Notes: generated from the sequence alone by a model not told the origin. A stretch of DNA of 64,000 bases from Semisulcospira habei (GCA_036245525.1 BTPG01000005.1:205296210-205360209), one strand, 5' to 3'; positions 1 to 10,741 are shown, counted from the stretch's first letter. Numbers and translations are program-made.

Positions 1-51
1 AGGTTAGCTTGGTGCTTTTGAAAAGCACAAAGATAATCAGGCACTGGTACC
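1..51. repeat. degenerate family A hairpin arm
   Basis: The window opens in a decayed copy of the palindromic family A element: AGCTTGGTGC is followed by a short inverted arm and CAGGCACTGG. It is cut by the window edge and diverged, so the assignment is tentative. Confidence 0.35.
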
Positions 52-1200
52 AAACCTGTTTACCCAAACGATTTGTGCATATTTTTACACGGAAAATTAA
101 AAACCCGAATACACAAATACGAATCTGTTTTTAGGAATACGGATGTCGTTTGGAATTATTTTTTTTATTTTTATTTATTTATTTATTTTTTTTTTTTTGG
201 GGGGGGGGGGGGTACATAGTACTCTGCATTCCGTAACTTTTCCGATCCACGTTTTTCTATAGCGCCGCCATTTTGAAATTGCTGGTGAAGAAACGTTTGA
301 CAACAAAAGACTGAAAAAGCTACAAACAATGAGAACAGTGAAACCCATATTTTCAGTACTGTGTTTGTGTGTGTGTAACTATTATTTGCAGCACACAAAT
401 ATAAGCCTGTATCTTACTCGTTTCAGAAAAAAAATCTATTTGAAAAAACGCTTTAGCCAAAATAGGCTTTTTAGATGCGAAGTACAGAAAACAGGCCCAG
501 CCCATACTTTCTGCTTTTTGAGGGGGTAAACAGGTCTGCACTGCCCTTGAGCTTTCATGGTCGGTCCATCTCGCGTGCATGTTTGCAGTGCATCACAGCC
601 ATTTCAAGTCTAATATGTTGAGCCTTTTGGCTCTGGGTGTAAAAAGATGTCAGTCGTACCAAATAATTCAACTGTGTGCTTTCGAAAAATTGATGTTCAA
701 AGCGACATATCATGTTTGCCGGTTAAGTTTTTGTCGTGTTGAATAATCAGAACGCACTAGAAATAAAAAAGTATATTGTTGTTTGTGATTTTGAGGTGTG
801 TGTGTGTCGTGCGTGAGACTGAGTTTGTGAGAGTTTGGCTGTTGTCATTTCGAGTCTCAAACACGCGCGCGCGCGCGCGCGCTGCGTGTGTACGAGAACT
901 GCCAACCGCGATAAACATCACTGACTGCGGTTTAGTTTCAACCTTTATCCGTCGCGGATATCACGCGGTCACTTTGATAACTACATTGCAAGATAACACA
1001 ACTCTTTCAGTAACAGTAATCGGTTAATTATTTTTTATGTGCCACTCTAATTAATATTAATCGGTGTTTTCATACGTTTTGATACATCAAAGTATTACCT
1101 AACAGACCTTGGTCTGATTACAATATTCGGACAGGGTACGGTGCTTCATCCAGCCTCATCCTTGTGGCAAGCGACATACATTCACACGCGTCCCTGCAGT
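52..1200. other. no gene recognised; AT-rich DNA with short runs
   Basis: Contains a T11/G12 run near 187-212, a short (GT)n near 795 and a (CG)n run near 865-882. No open frame with family resemblance and no promoter element that can be defended is visible. Confidence 0.5.
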
Positions 1201-1202
1201 CA

Positions 1203-1245
1203 AAGGGGCTCATGAGGATCTATGCCTCCTGCTGACCGAGATGGG
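1203..1245. repeat. family E half-palindrome
   Basis: One arm of the family E element (GGGGCTCATGAGGATCTATG followed by CCTCCTGC) is present without its partner arm. The same arm occurs complete at 11995-12061 and 15077-15143. Confidence 0.6.
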
Positions 1246-1385
1246 CTCCAGCTGTCCCTCGGACTAATGTTATTCCGGGTTAGGCGCGCAGCAGCCTGCG
1301 TTGTGATTATGGTTGATAGTATTGTTTGGCCTTCATAGATAAGTCACATCAGAGTTGGCCGTGAGACCCAGTGAGACAAGACCCG

Positions 1386-1446
1386 CGGGCCGCAGTTGAC
1401 CCGCGCATGTGTGCAGGCCAACTGCGGCTTACGTCTGCCCGACAGC
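1386..1446. repeat. family F palindrome, diverged
   Basis: Inverted arms GGCCGCAGTTG and CAACTGCGGC flank a short GC-rich loop. The right arm ending in CGTCTGCCCG resembles the right arm at 26253-26363 (CTGCGGCCAACATCTGCCCG), so both are placed in one family. It lies just upstream of the esterase gene. Confidence 0.5.
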
Positions 1447-1681
1447 CTTGTGCTTCATTAGTGGGTAACGTGCACCCGACACAGTTAAAAGTTGCAGTGC
1501 TAGTCAGTTACTGAGTTAGCACACTCGCAGACTGGTAGGGCCGCGCTTTGAAAACTCTCCCCTGACGCCTGTAGACTTCACGCACTACCCTTGCGCTATC
1601 ACTGTCGATCAATACCGACGCCAAGCTAGTCAGACAGAAGCCACAAAGCTATCACGGTAGGATCCATCTTTTGAACTGACG

Positions 1682-1847
1682 ATGGGAATGCGCAAGATGA
1701 TGCTTGTTTTCCTGCTTTGTGGATGTCTGGCTGGGGGTGGCCATGCTGAGGATGTCGTGGTCAACACGCCCCAATGATCTCTACGTGGAACTCGAGCCAG
1801 CTTCATGGGCAAGACCATCAGCACTTTCCTCGGCGTTCCTTACGGCG
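1682..1847 (+). CDS. esterase exon 1 (signal peptide, contains TGA)
   Basis: The start ATG at 1682 opens a basic stretch and a hydrophobic leader (MLVFLLCGCLAGG), a plausible secretion signal. The frame continues through VVVNTPQ, meets TGA at 1775-1777, and goes on in the same frame with SLRGTRASF and FLGVPYG, which are clear family motifs. TGA takes the place where relatives usually have a glycine codon. The donor GTAAAT follows at 1848; the exon ends in phase 1. Confidence 0.75.
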
Positions 1848-1879
1848 GTAAATATACTTCGTACAGCCTGTCCAACTGT

Positions 1880-2690
1880 AACCCCTTAGCTGTCTGTGGA
1901 CGCAGAAGTCAAAGACTGGATGACTTGCAACAGACTCAAGTTAAATGATGACAAAACAGAGAGCATGCTTGTTGGTACTCGAGCTAGAACATCCGCCTCC
2001 AACAGTGATCATATTTCCATAGGCGGCCATGACATTTCTTTCAAATCCGATGTAAAAAATCTGGGTGTATTCCTGGATTCGAGTTTATCGATGGAAAAAC
2101 AGGTTAGCCATCTTTGCCGCACTGCCTACCTGGAGCTCCGCAGAATAGGCATGATCAGATCCTTTTTGACAGAAAAGGCTACTGCCCAGCTCGTATGCTC
2201 TCGCATTCTGTCCCGTCTAGATTACTGTAATTCCCTCCTTGCTGGTATCTCATCTGATCAACTCACTCGCATTCAGCGTATCCAGAATAATGCAGCCCGG
2301 TTAGTCCTTCGCAAAAAAAAAAAAAACCGTACTGATCATGTCACACCACTGCTAAAGCATCTCCACTGGCTACCTGTCAAACAGAGAATAGAGTACAAGC
2401 TGGCCACTTTGGCATACAAACACTATGACAATACGCTTCCTGCATATGTCTTCTTCCCTTGCATCACACAATCCTAGTAGAAGTCTACGCTCAAGCTCAC
2501 AGAAACTGCTTGTTTAGCCCAGAGTCAGCCTAAAAACTGCTGGTGCCCGTTCTTTCAGTTATCAGGCCCCTCACGTCTGGAACTCACTTCCACTGCATGC
2601 CCGTCTATCCCCTACCCTGATGACCTTCAAAACAAATTTGAAGACCCATCTTTTCCAGGTAGCATATCGAGATTAGCTTAGTCTGGATGT
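1880..2690 (+). mobile_element. CR1/L2-like LINE, reverse transcriptase C-terminal fragment
   Basis: A frame from 1896 to 2477 encodes the palm end and thumb of a LINE reverse transcriptase: NRLKLNDDKTE, NLGVFLDSSLSM, SRLDYCNSLLAG, IQNNAARLV and HWLPVKQRI. It shifts frame near 2450 and then shows SYQAPHVWNSLP, the typical CR1-group ending. An A13 run near 2313 lies within the reading frame. The fragment lies in intron 1 of the esterase gene and is truncated at its 5' end. A similar - strand fragment is at 22625-23822. Confidence 0.85.
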
Positions 2691-2742
2691 GCTGCTTGGA
2701 AATGTTGGTCGTTTCCGTATGTGGATAGCCCATGTAGATAGG

Positions 2743-2744
<2 letters not shown>

Positions 2745-2779
<35 letters not shown>

Positions 2780-2780
2780 C

Positions 2781-2847
<67 letters not shown>
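2745..2847. repeat. (TG)n microsatellite
   Basis: About 100 bases of TG repeats with a few GC interruptions directly follow the LINE fragment. Confidence 0.95.
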
Positions 2848-2848
<1 letters not shown>

Positions 2849-2869
2849 CGTGTTAGGAATGCGCCTACA

Positions 2870-3190
2870 AGGTGCGAGCAGATGTTTATTTAAAGCTGAG
2901 AAACAGTCAAAAAACTCCGCCCCGCACGTGTTTTAAAAAAACTTTGCAGGACCCAGCGAGGGCCCTGTCTTCGTGAACGTTCGGCTAACTTCGGCAAACC
3001 GGTTTGCAACTGACTCAGTTGACTGAGTTTTCAACTGCGTTTGTCGTGCTGGCAAAACTCCCGTGAAAAAGACAGGCCACTTCCTGTTTGCAGCGAGTGC
3101 GCACCGCGATCACTGATCTAAACCAGCGATATTTTTACTGATATCAACAGTAGCAGACGACACTCGACCACCCGACGGACAGAGCAGGCC
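2870..3190 (-). repeat. dispersed repeat, inverted partner of 6855-7105
   Basis: Read on the - strand this segment carries AACAGGAAGTGGCCTGTC, GAGTTTTGC, GTCAACTGAGT, GCTGGGTCCTG, TTTTTAAAACACG and CTCAGCTTTAAA in that order. The + strand at 6855-7105 has the same blocks in the same order. The two are diverged copies of one unnamed repeat in opposite orientation on either side of the LINE. Confidence 0.7.
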
Positions 3191-3444
3191 ATTTGTGCCT
3201 TGCCTGGACGCACACTGGATATGGACCAGGCCGAGCTATCCGTAAGTTACACAGTACAGCCTGAAGCTTATTTGATATCGGAAGGGTGAGGAAGGAGGGG
3301 TTATTTGTCGTTTAGTGTTTGTTGTTATATCTTTTCATCTGGAGTGGCCTACAGCAATGTGTTTTCTCCACACGAAGGGCAGCTACTAAAAATCAGCTTG
3401 ACCCATGGCGACCTTGTATCTTTTGGCATCTATGTAAACAGTCG

Positions 3445-3547
<103 letters not shown>

Positions 3548-6154
3548 CCCGGTCATACCGGTATAGCTGTGTACATTCATAATTCTATCCGCCAGTACGT
3601 TACCCGCCGCATGGATTTAGAGTCTTGTCACGTTGAAAGTTTATTTCTTGAATTGAAATGTGACAAATCTTCCCCCACACTAATTGGATTTATTTATCGC
3701 ACCCCTTCAGCCACATTCTCATGGTATGATGATTTTGTCGCCATGATGGATAAGGTGCAACAACGTCACAACAAAGATATACACCTTCTAGGCGATTTTA
3801 ATATTGACCTGCTAAAGACTGGTAATGCGGCGTGGAATTGCACCACCTCATTATTTGGCCTGCAGCAGATGGTTCGGTCTCCCACTAGAGTTTCTTTGTC
3901 ATCCGCCACATTAATTGACCACATCTACACTACAAATGCACCTGCTGTCACACACGTCCATGTGCCGAATGTTGCCATTAGTGATCACTTTCCTACTTGT
4001 TTTAATCTTTCAGTTAAACGTGATAGACCCCAGCACAAACACCACACTACCATCACATACAGGTCTTACACAAAGTTCAACACAGATGACTTTCTTCATG
4101 ACCTCTCACTCACGCCCTTTCACCTTATTTATAACACTTATGATCCCAATGAAGCCCTCTCGCTTTGGTACAAGCTATTTCTTTGGGTCCTCGATAAACA
4201 TGCCCCACTCAGGACTAAACGCGTTAAACACCCTACCCTTCCGCCTTGGTTGTCAAAGGACATCATTCACGCAATGAAAATAAGAGATGACTTAAAGCGG
4301 CAGAAAAAGTTTGCGGATTTTAAGAAACAACGTAATCTTGTAAAATCCTTAGTTAGAAAAGCACAGAAAACGCTTGCGGAAAAAGTTATCGCAGAGGGTA
4401 AAGATACCCGAAGTGTCTGGAATGCAATCAATTTGTTTACAAAGAAGAGGAGTTCCATCAATGCTGCTACCTCTCCAGGCATAACTCCAGACGACTTCAA
4501 TTCCCACTTTTTAAATATTGCTGAGTCCCTTGTACAGTCTTTTTCCAGTGGCACTGATAGTTACAGTTGTTCTGATAAACTGCGCACACACTGTGAGTCT
4601 GCAACTGGTGCGTCATTCTCCATACCTCTTATGACAGTGTTTGAAGTAGGTAAATATATTTCTACTCTAACCAGTAAATCGTGTGGCCTGGATGGAATAA
4701 ACCACATGGTACTGAAATTGTCCCTTCCATACACAGCTGACACCTTGACATTTATATTCAACCTTTCTATCAAGCAGGGTATTTTTCCAGATGCCATGAA
4801 AGATGCTAAAGTTGTCCCCATTCCCAAATGTACAGATCCCAAAGGTCCAAACGATTTCCGTCCTATTTCAGTGTTATCACTATTATCGAAGCCACTAGAA
4901 AGACACGTTCATAAGCACCTACTCCAATTCTTGGAGAATCACCGCCTCCTCGTATCTCTTCAGTCCGGTTTTAGACCTAAACACTCATGTCATACTGCCC
5001 TCGTTCACATTGTTGACTCTTGGCTCTCATCAATAAACAATTCCAAAATAAATGGTGCAGTTTTTCTGGACCTAACCAAAGCATTTGATTTAGTCGATCA
5101 CAACATTCTTTTAGAGAAACTTTCAGTATATAAGCTTGATTCGAACTCTATAGCTTTTTTCTCCTCCTACCTCAGTAACCGCCGACAGAAGGTGTACTCA
5201 AACGGAAGGTATTCGAAAGAAGGTATAGTCAGGCACGGAGTCCCCCAAGGATCTATCCTAGGGCCTCTTTTATTTTCTTTATTCATCAATGACCTACCTC
5301 TTTCCATCTCAAATCCTGAGGTTAAATGCGAACTCTTTGCTGACGATTCAACGCTGCATACATCTGACAAACGTGAAACGACGTTAAACTGTATCCTCCA
5401 GCAAAGTCTCGATGAAGTATCAGATTGGTGTACGCAAAATTGCATGCTAATCAGTACTTCTAAAACCAAAAGCATGTTGATAACAACCCGCCAAAAGCGT
5501 CAGCTACATCCTGCCCCTCTGAAACTGTCACTTGGCAATAAACCTATCCAACAAGTATCCAGGCACCGCCTACTGGGAGTTGTAATTGACGACCAGCTGA
5601 ATTGGTCGCCGCATATCGACAGTTTGTGCAAAACCTTGTCCAGGAATGTATTTCTGCTATCTAAACTTAGACATATTCTTAGTACAAAGTGCTGTACATT
5701 GTTCTTTCACGCACACATTAAAAGCCACTGTGACTATGCATCCTCTTTGTGGGACGAATGCAGTGAACTTCATTTTAAAAAACTAAACTCGCTGTATCGT
5801 CGTTCAATTAAGTTAATTATTCCTAACCCTACTTCCACGGACGAGAAAATAAAATCTCTTGGCCTGCTTACACTGAAGGAACAACTCAAATTTAACAAAT
5901 GCGTCCTCATGCACAAAATATTCCATTATCAAGCCCCGGAATATCTGCGCATGATATTTAACTTCAGCCCTCGGCATCACCTACATACGAGGAATGACTT
6001 GCTTCACTTACCCCGCCCACGGATAGATCTCTACAAGTCAAGCCTTCTATTTTCTGGTAGTTCTGTCTGGAACTCATTGCCATTAAACATTAAATCATTT
6101 TCCGATAAAACCCATTTTAAACGTGCATTGCACACTCACTTCCAATCAGCGTGA
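3548..6154 (+). CDS. LINE endonuclease-reverse transcriptase polyprotein
   Basis: About 868 codons stay open without a break. The frame is also open upstream through the microsatellite to 3305, which is incidental. The N-terminal part is an apurinic-type endonuclease lacking its first third: LLGDFNIDLL, then LIDHIYTTN and ISDHFPTC. The middle is a linker with PPWLSKDI. The reverse transcriptase has FRPISVLSLLSK, LDLTKAFDLVDH, HGVPQGSILGPLLF and the catalytic FADD near nucleotide 5340, followed by LGVVIDDQLNW and a thumb ending in SSVWNSLPLNIK. It would copy its own RNA at a nicked target. No RNase H domain is present, as expected for CR1-type elements. Confidence 0.9.
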   Translation, partial: PGHTGIAVYIHNSIRQYVTRRMDLESCHVESLFLELKCDKSSPTLIGFIYRTPSATFSWYDDFVAMMDKVQQRHNKDIHLLGDFNIDLLKTGNAAWNCTTSLFGLQQMVRSPTRVSLSSATLIDHIYTTNAPAVTHVHVPNVAISDHFPTCFNLSVKRDRPQHKHHTTITYRSYTKFNTDDFLHDLSLTPFHLIYNTYDPNEALSLWYKLFLWVLDKHAPLRTKRVKHPTLPPWLSKDIIHAMKIRDDLKRQKKFADFKKQRNLVKSLVRKAQKTLAEKVIAEGKDTRSVWNAINLFTKKRSSINAATSPGITPDDFNSHFLNIAESLVQSFSSGTDSYSCSDKLRTHCESATGASFSIPLMTVFEVGKYISTLTSKSCGLDGINHMVLKLSLPYTADTLTFIFNLSIKQGIFPDAMKDAKVVPIPKCTDPKGPNDFRPISVLSLLSKPLERHVHKHLLQFLENHRLLVSLQSGFRPKHSCHTALVHIVDSWLSSINNSKINGAVFLDLTKAFDLVDHNILLEKLSVYKLDSNSIAFFSSYLSNRRQKVYSNGRYSKEGIVRHGVPQGSILGPLLFSLFINDLPLSISNPEVKCELFADDSTLHTSDKRETTLNCILQQSLDEVSDWCTQNCMLISTSKTKSMLITTRQKRQLHPAPLKLSLGNKPIQQVSRHRLLGVVIDDQLNWSPHIDSLCKTLSRNVFLLSKLRHILSTKCCTLFFHAHIKSHCDYASSLWDECSELHFKKLNSLYRRSIKLIIPNPTSTDEKIKSLGLLTLKEQLKFNKCVLMHKIFHYQAPEYLRMIFNFSPRHHLHTRNDLLHLPRPRIDLYKSSLLFSGSSVWNSLPLNIKSFSDKTHFKRALHTHFQSA

Positions 6155-6472
6155 CTTCACAGTTTGCCATATAAGAATAATACTGCTGATAACACGTAAA
6201 CGTCAAATAATTTTCTCTTTCTCCTTACATTTGCTAACTGATCATCTATTGTCTTGTCGGTGTCTCTATACGCTCTTGATGCTGCTGATTTGATGACACT
6301 GTCTTAGATGAGTATAATATTAATGCTGTGCACGCGTTTCGTTCTCTTGCTTTTTTGCATCGGAGGCAGTTACAAATTCTCCATTGTCATTTTTATTCCT
6401 CCTTTCGATGATTCCCCCATTGTTCCCCCCCCCCCCCCCCCCCCCCCCCCGTAGTTTTGCTTCCTCATCTTA

Positions 6473-6507
<35 letters not shown>

Positions 6508-6626
6508 GTTATTTGCATGCTGTGTTTCTTTTCGTGTTGTGTTCTCTTTTGTGTACAGGACAGCTTGTAAGACAGGCATTGAGTTGCCTAATGGCTTTAT
6601 CCTGAATAAAAAAAGATTCAAAAGAT

Positions 6627-6629
<3 letters not shown>
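3548..6629 (+). mobile_element. CR1-like LINE, 5'-truncated, open reading frame intact
   Basis: The insertion begins directly after (CT)n-CATCC and ends after AAAAGATTCAAAAGATTCAT, where (CT)n-CATCC begins again, so the flanks look like a target duplication made inside a CT microsatellite. The body holds one open frame (3548-6154), then about 470 bases of 3' sequence with a C run (6424-6450), a TTA run (6474-6508) and a short repeated tail. The 5' end is lost inside the endonuclease. It lies in intron 1 of the esterase gene. Confidence 0.85.
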
Positions 6630-6662
<33 letters not shown>

Positions 6663-6665
6663 CAA
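6630..6665. repeat. (TC)n microsatellite, right flank of LINE
   Basis: About 30 bases of TC repeats followed by CATCC, repeating the sequence at the left flank of the LINE. Confidence 0.9.
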
Positions 6666-6854
6666 TTTACTGTATTGGTTGTACATCACAATGCTTCTTT
6701 ATTTATTTATATTAGCCTATATTGGACTGGAGGTACGTGTTGAAAAAATTCGTTCACAACTACAAAGTGTCAGGAGTCATACTTACAGCATGTACAGCCG
6801 TACATTCTGCCATCATAGTCCCCAGCGCGTAAAATTCGTGGCTGTCGGTCAGTT

Positions 6855-7105
6855 TCAAAGTGTCACAGAATCGTCTGCTGTTGTCCGATCTGCTAATCGC
6901 GATGATTTCCGTGCAACAGGAAGTGGTCTGTCGTTTTCCGAGAGTTTTGCAAGCTCGGGATACGCAGTTGCCAACTCCGTCAACTGAGTTACGAACCGAT
7001 TTGACCCACTTAGGGGCAGGGCCCAAGCTGGGTCCTGTAGTCTTTTTAAAACACGCGCTGGGCAGGTTTTTCTCATTGCACCTCAGCTTTAAAGAGTGAG
7101 TGCGT
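6855..7105 (+). repeat. dispersed repeat, inverted partner of 2870-3190
   Basis: Shares ordered blocks (AACAGGAAGTGG, GAGTTTTGC, GTCAACTGAGT, GCTGGGTCCTG, TTTTTAAAACACGC, CTCAGCTTTAAA) with the reverse complement of 2870-3190. Function and family name are unknown. Confidence 0.7.
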
Positions 7106-7216
7106 TGTAATTTTTCTCCTTTTTAATTTTTTTATGTGCTGTAAAACGCTCCGAGCTTGCTGTTCATGGGGAAGGGTGCTATATAAAAACTATGTATTAT
7201 TATTATTATTTTTTGT
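7106..7216 (+). repeat. retroelement 3' tail, GCTATATAAA-(TTA)n type
   Basis: The sequence GTAAAACGCTCCGAGC, GGGAAGGGTGCTATATAAA and a closing (TTA)n run match the tail shared by many CR1/L2-type LINEs and their SINEs. A reverse version occurs at 21088-21190 and 22625-22710. Confidence 0.6.
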
Positions 7217-7288
7217 ATTGAAATCGCCGCAGTTCAACGTCAAAAGATCCCTAGCCCTCAAAAGAACGTGGATACAGAGTAGTTTAAG

Positions 7289-7353
7289 CAAGAGATATAG
7301 ATCATCATGAGCCCCTGCAATTGCGGGGGCTCATGAGGATCTATACCTCTTGC
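7289..7353. repeat. family E palindrome
   Basis: Arms running GCAAGAG...ATAGAT...CATGAGCCCC meet at GCAATTGC and are mirrored as GGGGGCTCATGAGGATCTAT and CCTCTTGC. About 30 bases per arm with a few mismatches. It lies in intron 1. Confidence 0.85.
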
Positions 7354-7510
7354 TGCAGTTGGGTGGTGTTCAATAGGCCGTGAAGAGGTTATGAAACTGA
7401 CAAACACACGGAAAGACAGATAGATAAACAGATGGCAAGTAATAAACGCAATATTATGCAGTCATGAGGCATATAGGCCTCAAATAGTAGATTGATTCAT
7501 TCATTCATTT

Positions 7511-7571
7511 ATTCCCCGCCGTGAGATGGCCTTAGTCGCCTGCTCGGCGTTAAACCCAAATAACTAACTCA
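7511..7571 (+). repeat. I/Ingi-like LINE 3' tail fragment
   Basis: CCCGCCGTGAGATGGCCTTA, GTCGCCTGCTCGGCGTTAAA and CCCAAATAACTAACT match the 3' end of the RNase-H LINE at 22430-22485. Only the tail is present here, so this is a severely truncated copy or a SINE sharing the tail. Confidence 0.75.
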
Positions 7572-7652
7572 TTCAGTCCTCCAACTCACTCAATCAACCA
7601 ACCAGCCTACCACTCTACCAACCAGCCAACTCAACCAGTCTTTTTTCTGCAG

Positions 7653-7807
7653 AGTCGCAGCGTTTCCAGGCGCCAACTCCCGCCGGCAACTGGTACGGTA
7701 TCCGTGCCGCCAACACCTTCCCCCCGATGTGTCCGCAAACACGGATCGAAAAAAACCCTCTGGCGGAAAGCGAGGACTGTCTGTACCTCAACGTATACGC
7801 TGCTGAG
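7653..7807 (+). CDS. esterase exon 2
   Basis: Follows acceptor TTTTTTCTGCAG and ends at donor GTAAAC. It encodes SQRFQAPTPAGNW, RAANTFPPMCPQ and the family signature SEDCLYLNVYAAE. The cysteine of MCPQ and that of EDCL are the usual first disulfide pair of this family. Confidence 0.9.
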
Positions 7808-7879
7808 GTAAACAGAAATTCAACTGAGATTCCTTTTTGTCCCTGATACGCCACAATTGAATATGGATTAGCCATTATA

Positions 7880-7960
7880 AATCAAGGGTGGTGCCAGCTT
7901 AGCTTGACGCCGAAAGGCGCCAAGCTATTTTGTCAACACCCTTGAACTATCATGGTCGAT
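7880..7960. repeat. family A hairpin
   Basis: TCAAGGGTGGTGCCAGCTTA followed by GCTTGACGCC, loop GAAA, then the mirrored arm GGCGCCAAGC...ACACCCTTGAACTATCATGG. Both arms are diverged; it lies in intron 2. Confidence 0.8.
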
Positions 7961-8057
7961 ATATCTCTGGCATATCTCTATCTCTGTCATGCGCAGGATT
8001 CCTGCAGTCTTAAGCAAACATGGACCACAAATGGACACAAAGCCGAACACAGGACTA

Positions 8058-8126
8058 GCAAGAGATAGAAATCTTCATAAACCGCCGCGAATGCCTCTGG
8101 GCCTCATGAGGATTGATGTCTCTTGC
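8058..8126. repeat. family E palindrome, diverged
   Basis: Outer arms GCAAGAGATAGAAATCTTCAT and its counterpart CATGAGGATTGATGTCTCTTGC remain, but the inner GC-rich arms have lost pairing. Confidence 0.65.
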
Positions 8127-8616
8127 TGATGCCGGTTAGCGGTCACCATGCCCCGGCAGTTAAGGGGTGAAGAAGACAACTGTAAAATAGAGTTGTGGCC
8201 TTTGTGCTCCCTTTGTGATCAGTAAGTGTGCAATCGGACTCACATAGCTCTGAAATCGGCCTGACTAAATAAATTGTGTTGTACCGTTTTTTCTAAGCGT
8301 GTTTCTTTCTCCGTTGGGTACTTCTCGGCCTGACTATGAACAAAACACGACAGAGGACTGCATTGCTGGATTTCTCCTACAGTGCCTCAGAACTTGCAGT
8401 CTTTTCTCGATCTAAAAGTCAGTCTCGCAACACCTTTCAAAATGACAGACCTTCGCAGGGCCAGACTTCGTCAAAGGCATTTTTGAACATTTCAAATCAG
8501 TCCATAGGTCTCTCTGATACTGTAGTTGTACGTTGCATAGGTAAATACATTATTTATTTCACGCGTATTTCAAGAGTACCATTCACCGAGCAGCCGTTTC
8601 TTGAATTGTTCTGCAG

Positions 8617-8764
8617 CCAAGCGACAGCACAACGCAACTTCCGGTCATGGTGTGGATCCACGGTGGGTTATACATGTCCGGGACCGCCTCCTATTACAAC
8701 GGCACGGCCCTGGCTGCCAAGGGTGTAGTGGTGGTCACCATCAACTACAGACTCGACGTTCTCG
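8617..8764 (+). CDS. esterase exon 3 (oxyanion hole)
   Basis: Follows acceptor TTCTGCAG and ends at donor GTGAGA in phase 1. It encodes [15 protein letters not shown], where HGG forms the oxyanion hole, then [19 protein letters not shown], the usual beta-strand and NYR motif of the fold. Confidence 0.92.
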
Positions 8765-8785
8765 GTGAGATAGTTAGCACATTTT

Positions 8786-8854
8786 AGACGTCCTGCATCC
8801 CGATACGCGGCTTCATGCCGCGTATCCGGATGCGGCATGTCTTGAATGAGTTAA
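8786..8854. mobile_element. family B TTAA palindrome, left end eroded
   Basis: GATACGCGGC, loop TTCAT, GCCGCGTATCCGGATGCGGC, then ATGTCTTGAATGAGTTAA. The right end keeps the TTAA; the left outer arm has decayed. It lies only about 20 bases after the exon 3 donor. Confidence 0.75.
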
Positions 8855-8944
8855 CACTAAGCCCTGATGTTGAAATTCCCAGAATTTGGAGCCGTTGTCT
8901 TCTGAAGATTACATTGCAGTTTTGGAGATATGATCAACCATTAC

Positions 8945-8997
8945 AGTTCAAGGCTGATGCCAGAATAGCACCACCCTTCAACTGTCGTGGTCGATCC
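8945..8997. repeat. family A hairpin, internally deleted
   Basis: GTTCAAGGCTGATGCCAGAATAGC is joined straight to CACCACCCTTCAACTGTCGTGG; the central GGCGCC hairpin tip is missing. Confidence 0.7.
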
Positions 8998-9135
8998 GTA
9001 TCTTGTTTCAGTGTGCTAGAGCACTTGATGCATTCAGTCTTTATACACTACAGCAGGAGATGGATACAGCATGACAGTTCTGTGACTCAGTACCTGATTA
9101 ATCGTGCATTTATTTCGTGAATTTTCTTTTGATAA

Positions 9136-9526
<391 letters not shown>

Positions 9527-9559
9527 GCCTTGTGTGCGAAGTGCGCAGCAGAATTAAAT

Positions 9560-9705
9560 CCAATGAACCCATTTAGCCCCGACGCACTAGGGCAGGAGAT
9601 GGATCGACCATGATAATTCAAGGGTAGTGCCAGATTAGCTTGGCGCCTAAAGGCGCCAAGCTAACCTGGCACCACCCTTGAATTATCATGGTTGTGCCAT
9701 CCTGG
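9560..9705. mobile_element. family A element, right end replaced by hAT-like element
   Basis: Left part CATTTAGCCCCGACGCACTA leads to the hairpin GATAATTCAAGGGTAGTGCC...GGCGCC, loop TAAA, GGCGCC...CACCCTTGAATTATCATGG. The expected right end is absent because another element begins at 9707. Confidence 0.8.
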
Positions 9706-9706
9706 T

Positions 9707-10014
9707 CAGGGCCGGATCAATCAGTTTTCAAGGTGTGTGTGTGTGTGTGTGTGTGTGGGGGGGGGGGTGGGGGTGGGGTGGGGGGGGGGGGTGGGGTGCG
9801 CAACTTTTATTATTTCTCAGCCAGGGTCTACTACTATATATCAAAACACCACAACCGAAACTGTTCTTCTGACGTTTTTGAAAGTTTTTAACTGGTGTTA
9901 CGTACGGCACTGAAACACAAGCGTTACATCTCAATTTTAAACACACTTTTTTTTTTAAGCTGAGGGGGGTGCTGTAGTACCAAAGCACCCCCAACCCTCC
10001 TGGATCCGGCCCTG
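9707..10014. mobile_element. short hAT-like nonautonomous DNA element
   Basis: The 308-base segment has perfect 12-base terminal inverted repeats, CAGGGCCGGATC at 9707 and GATCCGGCCCTG ending at 10014. CTGGT is present just outside both ends, suggesting a target duplication of at least five bases. The CAGGGCCGGAT end and the interior CACCCCCAACCCTCC are typical of hAT-derived miniature elements. It holds a (TG)n and a G-rich run (9734-9797) and encodes nothing. Confidence 0.7.
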
Positions 10015-10330
10015 CTGGTACATTATACCTTCAAAGTTTTGGAAATACGGCCCTGTGTTTAAATCCTTCATAAACATTATACACAAAAGTTCACTGACGT
10101 ACAATACCAGTTGTACCATGTATTGTACGGGCACACATGTTTTATACTGGCCTTGCAGACAACACCCCATTTTGAAAAAATCTACGATGTTTGCAGCGAG
10201 TATTGACTAATAGGTAGTGTTTCGTACACATGGGATTTTGGACAGCGTTACATTGCATTTACTTGTAGCAAACAAATCTGTAAGATGCATGCAAATGTAG
10301 CAGACACGTCAGGAATAATGCTGACTACGA
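10015..10330. other. intron 4 sequence, nothing recognised
   Basis: AT-rich intronic DNA between the hAT-like element and the exon 5 acceptor. No repeat family or open frame stands out. Confidence 0.5.
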
Positions 10331-10337
10331 ATTCCAG

Positions 10338-10549
10338 GCCTATTCTCCAAAGCCATCATGGAGAGCGGAGTCTCCCTGAGTCCCTGGGCGGTGGGTCAAA
10401 CTTCAGACGTCAGATCCCCGCTGTCATGGGCCAAGGCCTTGGCGCTTGAAGTAGGATGCGGGATTTACATCGGAAGCACGACTTACCTCGTCGACTGCCT
10501 GAAACGAAAGTCGGCTTCTGCGTTGATTTCTGCATCAACGGCGGTTTAC
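10338..10549 (+). CDS. esterase exon 5
   Basis: Follows acceptor ATTCCAG. It encodes GLFSKAIMESGVSLSPWAV, the standard strand and turn after the nucleophile, then ALALEVGCGIY, DCLKRKSASALI and ends TAVY before donor GTGAGT. Two cysteines fit the second family disulfide. Confidence 0.9.
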
Positions 10550-10741
10550 GTGAGTGTGACGTTCCTCAGGGACCCCCCCCCCCCCCCATCCAACCCCTAA
10601 AAAAAAACACCCACAAACACAAAAACGCTTGTATGAAGGATACATCCTTATTGGCCGGATGATTCCACATCGGAGAGATTCCGAAATTGCTTTCATGACT
10701 ACTGGCATGGAAGGTGTTAACCCTTTGACTGCTGCTACTGC

